This document shows positions 40,461 to 51,896 of a stretch of 64,000 nucleotides of DNA, piece after piece. The notes under the pieces were generated by a model. That model was not told the DNA's origin, did no database searches, and was given only the letters and a program-made list of their open reading frames with translations. Origin of the DNA: Porodaedalea pini (lineage: Eukaryota > Basidiomycota > Agaricomycetes > Hymenochaetales > Hymenochaetaceae); NCBI GenBank assembly GCA_002794775.1, contig NBAY01000003.1:1674001-1738000 (forward strand). Direction: 5' to 3'. Position 1 is the stretch's first letter, and every line of letters begins with the position of its first letter. A program made the translations under genes and the position numbers.

Positions 40461-43400
40461 ATGAACAAAGAAGGAAGGAGAGCTAGGTGGCCTCCAGCTG
40501 TCCCATCATCACCTGCACCATCGACATCTACTGTCAACCTACCGCAGACTCCAGGACCATACCGTGAGACCAGTAGGGACCTGTCACCCCCAACCCCCCC
40601 TGAACCCTCAATGCCAATGCCTGGACCAGAAATGTCGATAGCAGGTTTCAGCCAGCAACAGATGGAGCAGATTGCGGCAATTGTAGCAGGTGCATTTGCA
40701 CATCAGGCAAACAACACCCCAGCACTGGTTGCTGCAGCCAATCCCCTGACCCCCAGTATCGACGTCGCCCGGCCATGTGAATTCACTGGCGACGATGATT
40801 ATCTAGACTTCAAACGTGAAGTCCTTCTTTTTGTCTCTGCAAACCCGAGCCGATACCCCATGTCGGAAAGTAAGATCTACATTGCTCTCTCCTACTTGAA
40901 GGGTGGTAATGCGGCAATGTGGGCACAAAACTACGTGGAGGAGTCGATGACAGCTGGCATCGTGACCTTCACCAACAGTTGGACAAGGTTCCAAGAGCGC
41001 CTAGATGCCTCATTCAATGATCCAAACTGAAAGGAAAAGGCACTAGTGAAATTCTGAACCAAGGTTCAGAAGGACCTCACCACTGATGAGTTCTTCCAGG
41101 ATCTTGACGTTGTCATCACGAGAGCGGGTCTAATGGATGACAGCATTATCTGTGACCGCCTGAAGCGAGTGATGAACATTGAGGTGGTACGAGGAGTGCT
41201 GAGGTCGATGCCGGTCCCGACAACATACGACGCCTGGAAGAGGAAGGCCATCGAGATCGACCGAGGCAAACAACAAATCTGGGCCATCCAATGAGGTCGC
41301 ACGTTCCCAACACCGCCACACCCGCAGCAGCAACAGGCACCCCTGCCTCGCTGTCAGATTGCAGCACCCCACGTCGACAAATGTGACGCGACTGGCATCA
41401 CTTTTGGAGGTGCCAGCCAACTGATGGACGTCTCAATGAATGAGGTGCAATGACAAAGGGCATGCTGGATCTGTGGCAAGCTGGGTCACTTTAAAGACAT
41501 GTGCCCACAGGGAAAGATGATCGTGCAGCACATGCTGCAGATGATGGTGCCAGGCAAGCATTGCCTTCTTGCCAATGAGCTGGGTGCGATGAAGGAATCA
41601 GCCTTTGAGGAAGTCGTAGACACTTGGAGATCGACAGTGGAGGAATATGTGGAGGAGGAAGACAATGACGAAGAGGTCGTCGACTCGCAGGATTTTGCGA
41701 GTGGTCAGGCATAGCCATCGGGGCAACTAACCAAGAAGAACAAGAGGCTTCATATCCGAACTCAATAAAATATAACCAACTGTCCATACCGTACGAAAAT
41801 ACAAATGACGTTGATGGTTTTCCTGAATATGAAGTCCCCACCAGTGTGAATGAGAATAATGAGTATGAGCAGCTGTTCATAAGGGGAACTGGCGGACCCC
41901 AGCTGGACCTCCTGCTGAATGTCGGACATAGCATGGAGGGTGAAGTGAGAGAGGTGGACGCACATGCCCTTGTGGATTCAGGGTGTACAGGATCCTGCAT
42001 CGACGTGAGGTTCGTTGAACGATATGGGTTGGAGATCAAGCGCTATATCAGACCCCTTGCAGTGCTCAACGCAGACGGCACGCACAATGAGGCCGGTTTG
42101 ATCGAGAGATACATCAATGTCGAGCTAATGATTGGACATTACAAGGAAAGGATTGTTCTTGCGGTGACATCCCTAGCATCATCAAACATCTTCCTTGGCT
42201 ATGACTGGCTTCGATGCCACAACCCAGAGGTCAACTGGAAGATGGGTTCGATTGAATTCACCTGCTGTCCAGAGGAGTGCGCAATCGAGAAGGAGGCATT
42301 AGAGGAAATGAGGAGGGTGAGAGAGGTGCGAATGGACAAGGCGTCCTGGCCCGTATACCTCAACGATTTTGCCGACGTCTTCAGCGAGAAAGGCTTTGAA
42401 AAGCTACTGGAGCATCACCCCTGGGACCACGTCATCGACTTGAAACCTGACTTCAAGCCTAGCGAGTGCAAGATCTATCCACTGACACTGACGGAACAGC
42501 AGTCACTGAAGGACTTCCTTGAAGAGATATTGAAGTCGGGCCGCATATGAAAGTTGATCTCACTGATGGTGTCACCTTTCTTCTTCATCAAGAAGGCTGA
42601 CAAGTCCTTGTGACCAATCCAGGATTACTGGAAACTCAATGAGGGCACAATCAAGAATAAGTATCCTCTCCCCCTTATCGATGAGCTTGTCGACAAGGTC
42701 AAGAAAGCGAAGTTCATCACTAAGCTTGACCTTCGCTGGGGATACTACAACATCTGGATCCATGAAGGTGATGAGTGGAAGGCAGCTTTCCACATGAACA
42801 TGGGTCTTTTCAAACCGATGGTGATGTTCTTTGGTCTCTGCAATGCTCCAGCGACATTCCAGGCATTCGTCAATCACATCTTCAAGGATCTGATCTACAC
42901 AAACCTGATCATTGTATATCTCGACGACATCTTGATCCTCTCAGAAACCATTGAGGAGCACATTGACACATCGAGACGTGTACTTCAGATCTTTCGAGAA
43001 AACGGCCTGTACCTGAAACCGGAGAAATGCAAATTCGATGTCAAGGTCATCAAATATCTTGGTCATATCATCGGTAATGGTGAACTGAAGGCTGACCCGG
43101 TGAAGACAGAAGTGATCACTAGCTGGCCTGCTCCTCGAAACCTCAAGAAACTCCAAAAGTTCCTCAGCATGGGGAACTGGCTAAGGCGGTTCATCAAGGA
43201 CTACAGCAAGGTGGTCCAACTGCTAACATCACTGACAGGAAAGAAGGGCTGGGTATGGGAGACCGAACAGAAGGAAGCATTCAAGGAGCTGAAGCGTTGC
43301 CTCAGCTCACCTCCAGTCCTGGCGATCGCCAATGATGAGGGCCCTTTCTGCATAGAAGTGGACTCGTCAAACTTTGAACTTGAAGGGGTGTTGTTGCAGA

Positions 43401-45300
43401 AGCAGGAAGGCAAGTGGAGGGTGATCGCCTACAGGTCAGAAGCTCTACTGCCTGCAGAACAAAACTATGAGATCTATGACAAGGAAATGCTCGCAATTGT
43501 TTCGGTGCTCAAGGAGTGGCGACAGTATCTCCTCAGTGCTCGATATAAGATTGAGATCTGGTCCGACCATGCCAACCTTACCTACTTCAAATCAGCGCAG
43601 AAACTGAGCTATCGTCAAGCTCGCTGGTGAACAGAGCTCGAGGAATTCAACTTCCACCTTGAGCACAAGTCGGGGAAGATGATGGGCAAAGCGGACCTAC
43701 TATCGCACAAGGCAGGCTATGACGAGGGCAAGGATGATAACAATGGCATTGTGTTCATCAAAGAAAAGTGGCTGAATTGTGGGGTGGTGAAGACATCATG
43801 TGACGAGCTATTGGAATGCATGGGTGAAGTGCAGAGGGCGCAAGATGAGTCGGAAAGGCCGATGGGACTGACAGAAGTCGATAGGTTGCAGCGCATGAAA
43901 GGCAAGGTGTACGTGCTGTCGACAATGAAGGAAGCGGTGCTGAGGGAATGCCATGACTCAGCCTTGGCAGGACACCCCGGATCATCAAAGACAGTTGAAC
44001 TGGTACGTCAAGATTTCTGGTGGGTGTCAATTTTCTCTGACGTCTGAGCATATGTCTGAGGATGCGATCATTGTCAATGAACGAAGGCCCTGAGAACCTC
44101 GAGGTCGAGACCCCTCCATCTGAATACAGTCCCTGAGGGTCCTTGAGAAATCATCATGGTCGATCTCATCGGGGAACTCCCGGACTCGAAAGGACACAAT
44201 GCAATCTGCATCTTTGTGGATAGATTCTCGAAGCAGATGCATGCAATCCTGACGATGATGAAATTGTCTGCAGAAGGCATGGCCCAACTGTATCGCGACC
44301 ACGTTTTCTATCTCCACAGCTTGCCGAAGAAGATCATCCATGACTGCAGCACGCAGTTTGACGCATCAATGATGAAGGAGTTGTACAAACTCTTACACAT
44401 TGAAGGAAACCCGTCAATGGCGTACCACCCGCAAATGGACAGCCAAATGGAATGTGTCAACCAAGAACTCAAACAGTACCTTCGACTCTTTGTTGACCAT
44501 CAACAATCAGACTGGAAAGACTGGCTCCCTCTTGCAGAGTTCGTGTACAACAACTGTGAACATTTGGCAACAAAGATATCTCCCTTCTACATGAACACCA
44601 GACATCACCCTATGAGCTTCGACACAGTACGAACTTCCTCTGCCAACATGTCAGCAGAAGAATTCACAAAGCACATCAAGGAGACTCATCATGTCATAAA
44701 GGACAACCTGATCAAGGCAGCTGAAGACATGAAGTGTTACCATGACTGAACAGCAGGGACATCGGTGGAGTACCAGTCTGGTGACAAGGTCTTCCTCAAC
44801 AGGTGAAACATCAGTACAGACTCGCCTACGAAGAAACTTGCCGACAAATGGTACAGCCCTTTTCGACATTGTGGGCAAGGTGGGAGCAAGCGCTTACAAG
44901 CTCAAGCTCCTGAAGTGATGGAAAAAGGTCCACCCTGTATTCAATGAGGCACTGCTGAAACCGGCAGTCGAATCGTCTTTCGAAAGCCAGAAACAGCCGC
45001 CACTACCACCGCCGGACATCGTCGACAATGAAGAGGAGTATGAGGTCGAGGAAATCATCGACTCACAACTACACCAAGGGAAACTACAATACCTCATCAA
45101 GTGGGTCGGATACAACGAACCTACTTGGCAGCCCGAGACAGACTTCGGTGAGAACGCAAAGGAGGCGATCGCTAATTTCTATCAAAGACATCCCGGCGCT
45201 CCTCAGAAACTTGACATTCCTCGCCAACAACTCCGCCCACTCTTCATCGACACCGAACCAGACGACCGCGATCTTGGTTGGTCAGGACGCCCAACCTTGA
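40461..45300 (+). pseudogene. Gag-Pol of Gypsy A, decayed
   Basis: Fragments in order are: Gag (40461-41030, with knuckle CWICGKLGHFKDMCP near 41,465), protease DSGCTGSCID near 41,978, and reverse transcriptase with YLDDILILSE near 42,919. RNase H comes next (43,430-43,630), then integrase with zinc-binding and DDE parts (43,930-44,560) and a chromodomain-like end (45,040-45,200). Stops fall mainly where Gypsy B has CGA, CGG or CAG codons and A has TGA, TGG or TAG, which fits cytosine deamination at CpG and similar sites. No long frame is intact. Its slippery site is also changed (GATTTT). Confidence 0.9.
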
Positions 45301-45311
45301 GGGGGGGGTAA

Positions 45312-45734
45312 TGTCAGGACTCAAACTTTTCCTTTCTTTTATTTTCCTTTTATCATTTCTTTTCTTTTAATTGATCCTTTTCATTATAATTAATCATCTT
45401 TTCAATTATTTTCCACACTCCTTTCACATGACCTTCATTCGTTCCATTCTGTTTGTTTATGTAACATTAGGTAATATGGTCTCACAATCGGCGTGAACAA
45501 AAGGAAGAGGAATCGCACTCGAACACCTGTTCTGCTTTTCCTCTTACCTCCATGACCTAGGTGAGACTGCGCTCCCCTCCTGTAGTAGTATACATTGTAT
45601 TAATCCTCTTACCTCTGCGACGACCTAGCCTGAGTTTAGCGTGTCCTGAGTCTCCGCTCGAGTATAGCACGTCCCAGACAACAGTCAGCCAAGGCCTGCC
45701 CAGTCCGAGTCATCTCCCAGACTCCCGCCTAACA
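45312..45734 (+). repeat. 3' LTR of Gypsy A
   Basis: 423 bp, followed by the target duplication CTCTC. Confidence 0.92.
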
Positions 45735-45859
45735 CTCTCCCACTATAATGACGCATGGCAAGGCCCTCTCGAACGATGTGCAATCCATTCTCTTCAAGCT
45801 GCACCAATCTAATGAGTTCACCATGGATCATCTTTCTGCGTTGATAGACGTCAATCGTC

Positions 45860-47599
45860 TGTTAGGGTTGGGCGAATATTCCAATTCTTTAACCACGAAG
45901 GTGTTGCCTTCCGGACTGTATGGTCCTCTGAGTGGTGTATTACCGAGACAACTTTACTTATCTTCGACCGATCCCGTAACCAGCTTCTCCTTCGCTGCCC
46001 TTATCAGGTGGAACCTGAGGTTGGTATTGAAAGCACTTAGTTACAGCAGATAGGGGAGGTAATGCCCTAGAGGGTCGAGAGACGTTCGGTTATGCTGCGA
46101 TGTTGTCTAGGAGGCAAACTGCAAGGCTTGGCGTAGCCGAGATGCACTCAACCAGACTTGGTTCTGTGGACAATGAGAGGAACCTTCTAAGCGTGGCGTA
46201 GCTGAGGGTCTACTCAATCAAAGTCAATCCTTATTCAACTTGGGACAAATCCTCAACCCAGTATGGGGCGGACTCGTTATTCAACCAAGGAGGATATTAC
46301 ACAGTGGTAGTTATAGATGTAGAGGTAGGGGTAAGAAGATAGCTATGCAGGTAGCTAAAACCGTACTGTGAAAGCTAAAGCGATAGAGAATGGGGATCTG
46401 GGGTGCTAGTTACTCGGCCTTATATAGCCTACTGAATTTCTAATTTCTTTATGTTCTGTCCAACCAGATGCCCTTCCGTCTCCTTCCTATGTTTCAGGTG
46501 GCCGCAGCACTTAGCTGCTGCGGTGGGGATGTGTGCACATGTATCCCATCCAATGGTCTTCTTGCATTCTGCAATTTGGACTGCGGTGTGAGTCACGTGA
46601 TGTCATGACCCACACACTCGGGTGAGTACATCACTGATTTGGTAGTCAGGCTCCCACGTTCTCCACATGCTTTGGTTTAATTAACTTCCTGCTTCTCCCG
46701 TGTGCTTCTATATCGGGGCTTTACTTCCCTGCTTCTCAAAGCGTCTTCCTCAGTTGTGGCACTGCATAGCCTATCGGGTTGCATTGCTGCGCTCGGGTGT
46801 TCATTCCTCCCATTCAAATCCATTGGGGATAACCATGTGGACCCATGGGTTATTCTTGGATCGCCATTCAGTGTCAGGTCCTCTCGGTGATAGGGCTACT
46901 CCGCCGAGACATGTCTCCATTGTGAATGGTGGGTCATGTGGTCCTAGGGCTAGAGTGATCTTGAATGTTCGTCTTCGTGACACGTGCTCGAATTTGTATA
47001 GCGTAATCGTGCCTTGATGCTTTATGTCCCTGAGGTATGCCCAACAGTGCTTGAGTGCTGTCGTTATGTGTATTGGTACATCATTCCCTTGTACTGGACT
47101 CGGGGTAGGTATTCGTATCATCATCTTGCAGTTCCTGCATTCTTCATGTGGCTCCTTATTGTATTGGATGACTGTATCCCATTTGTAGTTCTCCATGCCA
47201 CGTTCTTCTTTACTGATGTGGACTTTATATGTCTTGGCATCTCGATAGTAGATTGCCTGTCCTGTTTCAAAGTATGGGGATTGGCCTTCCCACTTGTGTG
47301 CTCGTAATGTGACGTCCTGGTCCATTAATCCTATTGTCTTCAGGAGTTCTGGGACCTTCTGTGCTACATTCTGTAGTAGCATGCACTTGGTGCATTGGGG
47401 ATCAACCTCCATTGGGTGTCCCTTGCTTTCTTGACGTTTATGTGCCATGTCACAAGGTGTGACGGTGTAGCGTGACTGTGACTGACGGATTTTTGCCTGG
47501 GCAAGTATCCGTCAAGATCAGGTGACCACGGTATCACGTGTATGATTGACGATGATCTGCCTTGATCGACATTTCCGAATGTGCAAAAATTTCCTTTCA
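45860..47599. mobile_element. TG...CA insertion of 1,740 bp with 5-bp target duplication
   Basis: It begins TGTTAGGGTTGGG and ends AATTTCCTTTCA, flanked by TCGTC on both sides (45855-45859 and 47600-47604). The unoccupied site is seen in the other arm near 61,010, with CpG changes. There are no inverted termini and no internal LTR pair, so it is probably a long solo LTR or an LTR-derived unit. CTTATATAG near 46,421 could be a promoter. A 215-codon frame lies on the minus strand. It breaks the transposase gene of the left arm inside the DNA-binding region. Confidence 0.7.
46801..47448 (-). CDS. Unknown 215-residue ORF inside the TG...CA insertion
   Basis: The frame starts MAHKRQESKGHPMEVDPQ and has two CxxC pairs (CTKC near the start, CRNC near residue 107). 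It has a mixed, soluble-protein composition and ends PNGFEWEE. I do not recognise a family. An antisense ORF of this length in an LTR-like unit is unusual but could arise by chance in a 1.7-kb sequence. No splice signals or partner gene support it further. Confidence 0.3.
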   Translation of the reverse strand: MAHKRQESKGHPMEVDPQCTKCMLLQNVAQKVPELLKTIGLMDQDVTLRAHKWEGQSPYFETGQAIYYRDAKTYKVHISKEERGMENYKWDTVIQYNKEPHEECRNCKMMIRIPTPSPVQGNDVPIHITTALKHCWAYLRDIKHQGTITLYKFEHVSRRRTFKITLALGPHDPPFTMETCLGGVALSPRGPDTEWRSKNNPWVHMVIPNGFEWEE

Positions 47600-49693
47600 T
47601 CGTCGAACAATCTATCAGATCATAAAAGACTGGGAGGCTACTAGGGGCATCAAGAGAGATGGAAAGAGGACTAGCCGGCTAAGGCTGTTGGACTATCTGG
47701 ATGTACAGGTGAGGTGTAGTGTGCCAGCACTGACGGATGTTGCTCATCAGGATTCCATTTGCCACCAGTATCTCCTCAGTTCATTTGATCAATGCAGGGA
47801 CCTATTCCTTGACAAGCTGAGGCAGAAGCTCGGTGCATCTTCTGGTAAATACGTTTTGGACTCTACAATATGAAGGACGTTGGAATGGGCTGGATTCACT
47901 ATAAAAAGGGTATAGTCTTTTGTTTTCAACTAGTTGAGCCCAAATCCAACCTGGTCGAAGATTTCAAAGAAGGCATGTGAATGCAGTGAGACTGCATGAA
48001 TACAATATTGTCTCAAAATTAGCAAGAAATACGAAGCTGAACAGCTTGTGTTCATTGATGAAAGCACTTGCGACTGTCACACTTTCTTGAGAAAAAAGGC
48101 ATAGGCTTTACACAGGCATCAAGCCAGCCGCAAACAGTTGTTCGCCAGGGGAAAGAGGTATGTGTAGTCCTATCATACCTCAGGGTGTCATATGTCAAAC
48201 TTCCTCCAGGTATTCAATCCTTCCAGCAATCTCTCTTGATGGAATGCTCGACTGCATCATCTTGGAAGGCTCATTCAATACAGAATCCTTTACCACTTTC
48301 ATTGCACGTCTCCTCAATCATATGGAACCTTTTCTAGGACCAAACTCAGTTATTGTCATAGACAACTGTGCTATCCACAAGTCGAATGAAATTTGCAAGT
48401 TGATTGAATCCAGGTACAGTGCTTTTTCCTCCCGTGCATCGCTCTAGCACTGATGCATTCTGTAATCGCGTGTCTAGTGGCATGAAGCTTGAATTCCTTC
48501 CTGCGTACTCTCCAGATTTCAATCCAATTGAATTAGCCTTCTCGCCACTCAAAACTCAACTTCAACAACTTGCTCTGCCGGAAAAAGGAGGAGATGTTGT
48601 GGTGTATGCATGGCTTTATGGAGAGATTATGTCAATTAGCGCAAATGACTGTCGAGCCTTCTACCAACACTGCGGGTTTGTCTGCTGGCCCTGGTGCATA
48701 GCTACCCTCAATTCTCAAGTGAAATCCTCTGACAACATGCTCAGGTGAATTGGCTAGGACTGCTAGGGATACATAGATTTATAAATAAGCTCTAAATTGT
48801 CATTTGTTCACTTTTCGATCACTGTTACAAGTGGACTACATAAGATGAAGGAAATGTTTGCATAAAGAACAAAGGCAAAGTCATGAAACCAAGGAGAGGA
48901 ATAATTTACCGTTGAGCCTGCTGAGGCACGGCAGCTGCAAGCAGCAGGTCCACAGGTGCCACAGTGGTGTTGACTTCAAGATTTGTGAAATCAGTTGTCA
49001 CCATAATGAGCAGTGTTTGTAGGTCCCTCCCACGGCTTGGAAACTTTGTTTTGGCCTCAAGCACTGCACATTCCCAAAGATGTTTCAAAGTTTCATCTAG
49101 TGGGGAGCTTGGGTGTGCATATGAATTCCAATCCTTGCAAAGCTCCCAGTCATTTACCAAGGTTGCGTGCAACTGTTGCTTTCGTGCAAGCATAGTGCAA
49201 GCAAACATAGCATCGTTAATTTTTCCTTCCAACTCCTTCAAAGTTTCCTCAATTTGCATCACAGCATGCTGTACGTAGTGAAGCCAGTCCTCCTCCCCAA
49301 TGGCATGGACTTTTGCGATCAAACATTGCAGCTTGATGGGTTGTAGGGTATCGTCACAATTTGTATAGACATTTTTGAGCTCAAGAAAGCTGTCATGGAT
49401 GGTCTTGGCGACTACTGCAAATCTGTCTTGTTCACCCTGAAGTTGTCTCGCCCATGCATGCAGCATTGCCACATAGCCTGGCAGGGTGGCAAGCCAGACG
49501 TTGAGTTCATCTGCATCAAACTCCCAATATTCTCTTGTCACTTTTTTGCCCATTAGTTTACTAGTCCACGTCTTGGTGACGTTATCGCCAATAGCTAATT
49601 TTTTCCAGAATGTCATCCACCCCAATGTGTCAAGCTAGTGGTATGCATTGAGTGAGTGATACCATTTGTTCACCTATGGTCTGCCTTTCTTTC

Positions 49694-50106
49694 TGTTAGA
49701 ACCTGAACTTTCACCTTTTCCTTTATTTTCCCTTTTACCATTTCCTTTATTATATTCGTCCTTTTCATTATATTTACCCATCTTACACAATCATTCCCAC
49801 ACTACCTTCATTCGTTCCATTCCCACTCGTTATGTAATGTTAGGTAATATAGTCTCACGGTCGTCGCTATATAAGGTCTCAGGAATCGCATGAACTCCTT
49901 GTTCTGCTTTTCCTCTTACCTCCGCGACGACCTAGGTGAGACTCGTCCCCCTTGTATTAGTTTAGACTTGTATTAATCCTCTTACCTCCGCGACGACCTA
50001 GCCTGAGTAAGCGTGTCCCGAGTCTACGCTCGAGTATAGCACGTCCCAGACGACAGTCAGCCGAGGCCTGCCCAGTCCGAGTCGTCTCCCGGGCTCCCGC
50101 CTAACA
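49694..50106 (+). repeat. 5' LTR of Gypsy B
   Basis: 413 bp. It contains CTATATAAGG near 49,869, a probable TATA box. Confidence 0.95.
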
Positions 50107-50816
50107 TAAAAGCAGAACCTCACCCAGGCTCATCCCCAGCGTAAGTCGTCGCTGTCGACTCGCCTTCACTCGGTCTAGAGGAGCGCTCCCCTCGATGGAC
50201 TTGACGTGTAAACCCCCTAAACGACAACCCTCAACCCTGCCCGGACGTTTTCGGACGTTCGTGTATTACGTAAATATATCAACCGACATTTCCCGACCCT
50301 GGCTCTACGAATTAGTCTCTGGTGGAGCACGCACCTAACGTGGACGTGGGTAACAAGACGAGTCCAAACTTCGACGACAATCTCGTTTGTAATCTCACTC
50401 GGATCCTACCGCCTCGTCATCAACTTCGCTGACGAACCCGCTCAACGTTGGCGTAACCCCGGATCGAACGCGCAACCAATCCCTGTCCCTCCGCCAACGT
50501 CAAGATAGATCTCACCGACGAACAGCAACGGGCCCTTCCTGCTTCAGCCCGTTGGGATCCAGACCGACCAGGCTACGTCGCGACCAATAATAGCGGCGTC
50601 ACTCACGACATCTGGTGGAGTGAAATCCGGCGCAGCTGGTATTCATCAGACGAACGAGGGAGGAGAGCAAGGTGGCCCCCAGCCGCTCCGTCGTCACCTG
50701 CACCGTCAACGTCTACGGTCAACCTACCACCGACCCCAGGTCCTTACTGCGAAACCAACAGAGACCCCTCACCGCCGACTCCTCCAGAACCTTCGACACC
50801 CGCACCCGAACCCGCG

Positions 50817-51896
50817 ATGTCAGCAGAAGGTTTCAGCCAACAGCAAATGGCGCAGATCGCGGCCATCGTTGCGAATGCCTTCGCCCATCAGGCGAACAAC
50901 GCCCCAGCACCGGTCGCGGCCGCTAACCCCCCGACCCCCAACATAGATGTCACCCGGCCACGAGAATTCACTGGTGGCGACGATTACCTCGACTTCAGAC
51001 GTGAAGTCCTCCTTTTTGTATCCGCAAATCCAAGTCGATACCCTACGTCAGAGAGTAAGATTTATGTAGCTCTCTCCTACCTGAAGGGTGGTAATGCGGC
51101 AACGTGGGCGCAGAACTACGTCGAGGAGTCGACAACGTCGGGGATCGTCACCTTCACCGACAGCTGGGAAAGATTCCAGGAACGACTCGACGCCTCGTTC
51201 GACGACCCGAATCGCAAGGAGAAAGCGCTGAAGGATTTCCGAGATAAGGTTCAGAAGGACCTAACCGCGGACGAGTTCTTCCAGAAGTTCGACGTGATAA
51301 TTAAGCGCACCGAGTTGAAAGACGACAGCGTCATCTGCGATCGCCTCAAGCGGGCGATGAACATCGAGGTGGTCCGTGGAGTGCTAAGGTCGACGCCAGT
51401 CCCAACGAAATACGAGGATTGGAAGAACAAGGCGATTGAAATAGACCGCGGCGAACAGCAGATTCGCGCTATCCAACGAGGACGCGCCTTTCTTCCCCCT
51501 CCTCGCCTACCACAACAAGCGCCCCCAGCTCGCCGTCAGGTAGCGGCCCCTCACGTCGACAGACGCGATGCGACCGGCGTCACCTTTGGAGGCGCTGGTC
51601 AACCGATGGACGTCTCGATGAACGAGGCACAACGACGACGTGCGTGCTGGATCTGTGGTGGGCTGGGCCACTTTAAAGACAAGTGCCCACAGGCGAAACC
51701 GATCATCCAGCGCATGCTGGAACTGATGGCGCCAGGCGAACGTCGTGTCCTCGCCGACGAGCTCGGAGCGATGAAGGAGTCTGCCTTCGAGGAAGTCGTA
51801 GACACTCGGAGGTCGACGGTGGAGGACTATGTGGAGGAAGAAGGCGATAACGAAGAGGTCGTCGACTCGCAGGGTTTTGCGAATGGTCAGGTGTAG
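50817..51896 (+). CDS. Gag of Gypsy B
   Basis: Gag forms the virus-like particle and packages RNA. The frame from the ATG at 50,817 (MSAEGFSQQQMAQIAA) holds a capsid domain (PREFTGGDDYLDFRREVLLF, SRYPTSESKIYVALSYLKGG, ERFQERLDASFDD). A zinc knuckle CWICGGLGHFKDKCP follows near 51,650, and it ends FANGQV with TAG at 51894-51896. The same frame is open upstream to about 50,477 without an ATG and encodes Gag-like sequence there (DIWWSEIRRSWYSSDER), so translation may begin earlier through splicing or a non-AUG codon. The end overlaps Pol by a -1 frame. Confidence 0.88.
   Translation: MSAEGFSQQQMAQIAAIVANAFAHQANNAPAPVAAANPPTPNIDVTRPREFTGGDDYLDFRREVLLFVSANPSRYPTSESKIYVALSYLKGGNAATWAQNYVEESTTSGIVTFTDSWERFQERLDASFDDPNRKEKALKDFRDKVQKDLTADEFFQKFDVIIKRTELKDDSVICDRLKRAMNIEVVRGVLRSTPVPTKYEDWKNKAIEIDRGEQQIRAIQRGRAFLPPPRLPQQAPPARRQVAAPHVDRRDATGVTFGGAGQPMDVSMNEAQRRRACWICGGLGHFKDKCPQAKPIIQRMLELMAPGERRVLADELGAMKESAFEEVVDTRRSTVEDYVEEEGDNEEVVDSQGFANGQV
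51872..51878 (+). promoter_or_regulatory. Candidate -1 ribosomal frameshift site GGGTTTT
   Basis: In the Gag frame the codons read CAG GGT TTT GCG, so G GGT TTT has the X XXY YYZ form. It lies 15 bases before the Gag stop. A -1 slip gives an open frame that runs straight into protease (VAIGATDREEQ onward) with no stop. I did not compute a downstream stem or pseudoknot. Confidence 0.55.

Larger units (their letters stand above)
34304..45734 (+). mobile_element. Gypsy-type LTR retrotransposon A (old, decayed)
   Basis: LTRs of 426 bp (34304-34729) and 423 bp (45312-45734) start TGTCAGGACTC and end CCTAACA. The target duplication CTCTC flanks the element (34299-34303 and 45735-45739), and the empty CTCTC site is intact in the other arm near 61,130. 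The internal gag-pol (40461-45300) matches Gypsy B throughout but is riddled with stops. A second LTR element, 34868-40055, is inserted in its leader. A G-rich polypurine tract (45299-45308) precedes the 3' LTR. Confidence 0.92.
32074..48744 (+). mobile_element. Left arm (copy 1) of the composite DNA element, interrupted three times
   Basis: The segments 32074-32671, 33933-34303, 45740-45859 and 47605-48744 align end to end with the reverse complement of 59864-62092. The gaps are the LTR-like unit at 32672, Gypsy A at 34304 and the TG...CA insertion at 45860. Differences from the other copy are mostly C/T and G/A. Confidence 0.85.
45748..48744 (+). pseudogene. IS630/Tc1-type DDE transposase, left arm, interrupted
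   Basis: The enzyme cuts and pastes DNA between TA dinucleotides. The frame starts at 45748 (MTHGKALSNDVQSILFKLHQ), with a helix-turn-helix LSALIDVN that is cut by the 1.74-kb insertion. It resumes with TIYQIIKDWEATRGIKRDGK near 47,604 and LDYLDVQVRCSVPALTD. The first catalytic Asp is in LVFIDESTCDCHTF (near 48,055), the second in SVIVIDNCAIHKSNEI (near 48,360), and the third acidic residue in FLPAYSPDFNPIELAFSPLK (near 48,500-48,560). It ends with AFYQHCGFVCWPW. Several in-frame stops and splice or frame changes are present as well as the insertion. Confidence 0.85.
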
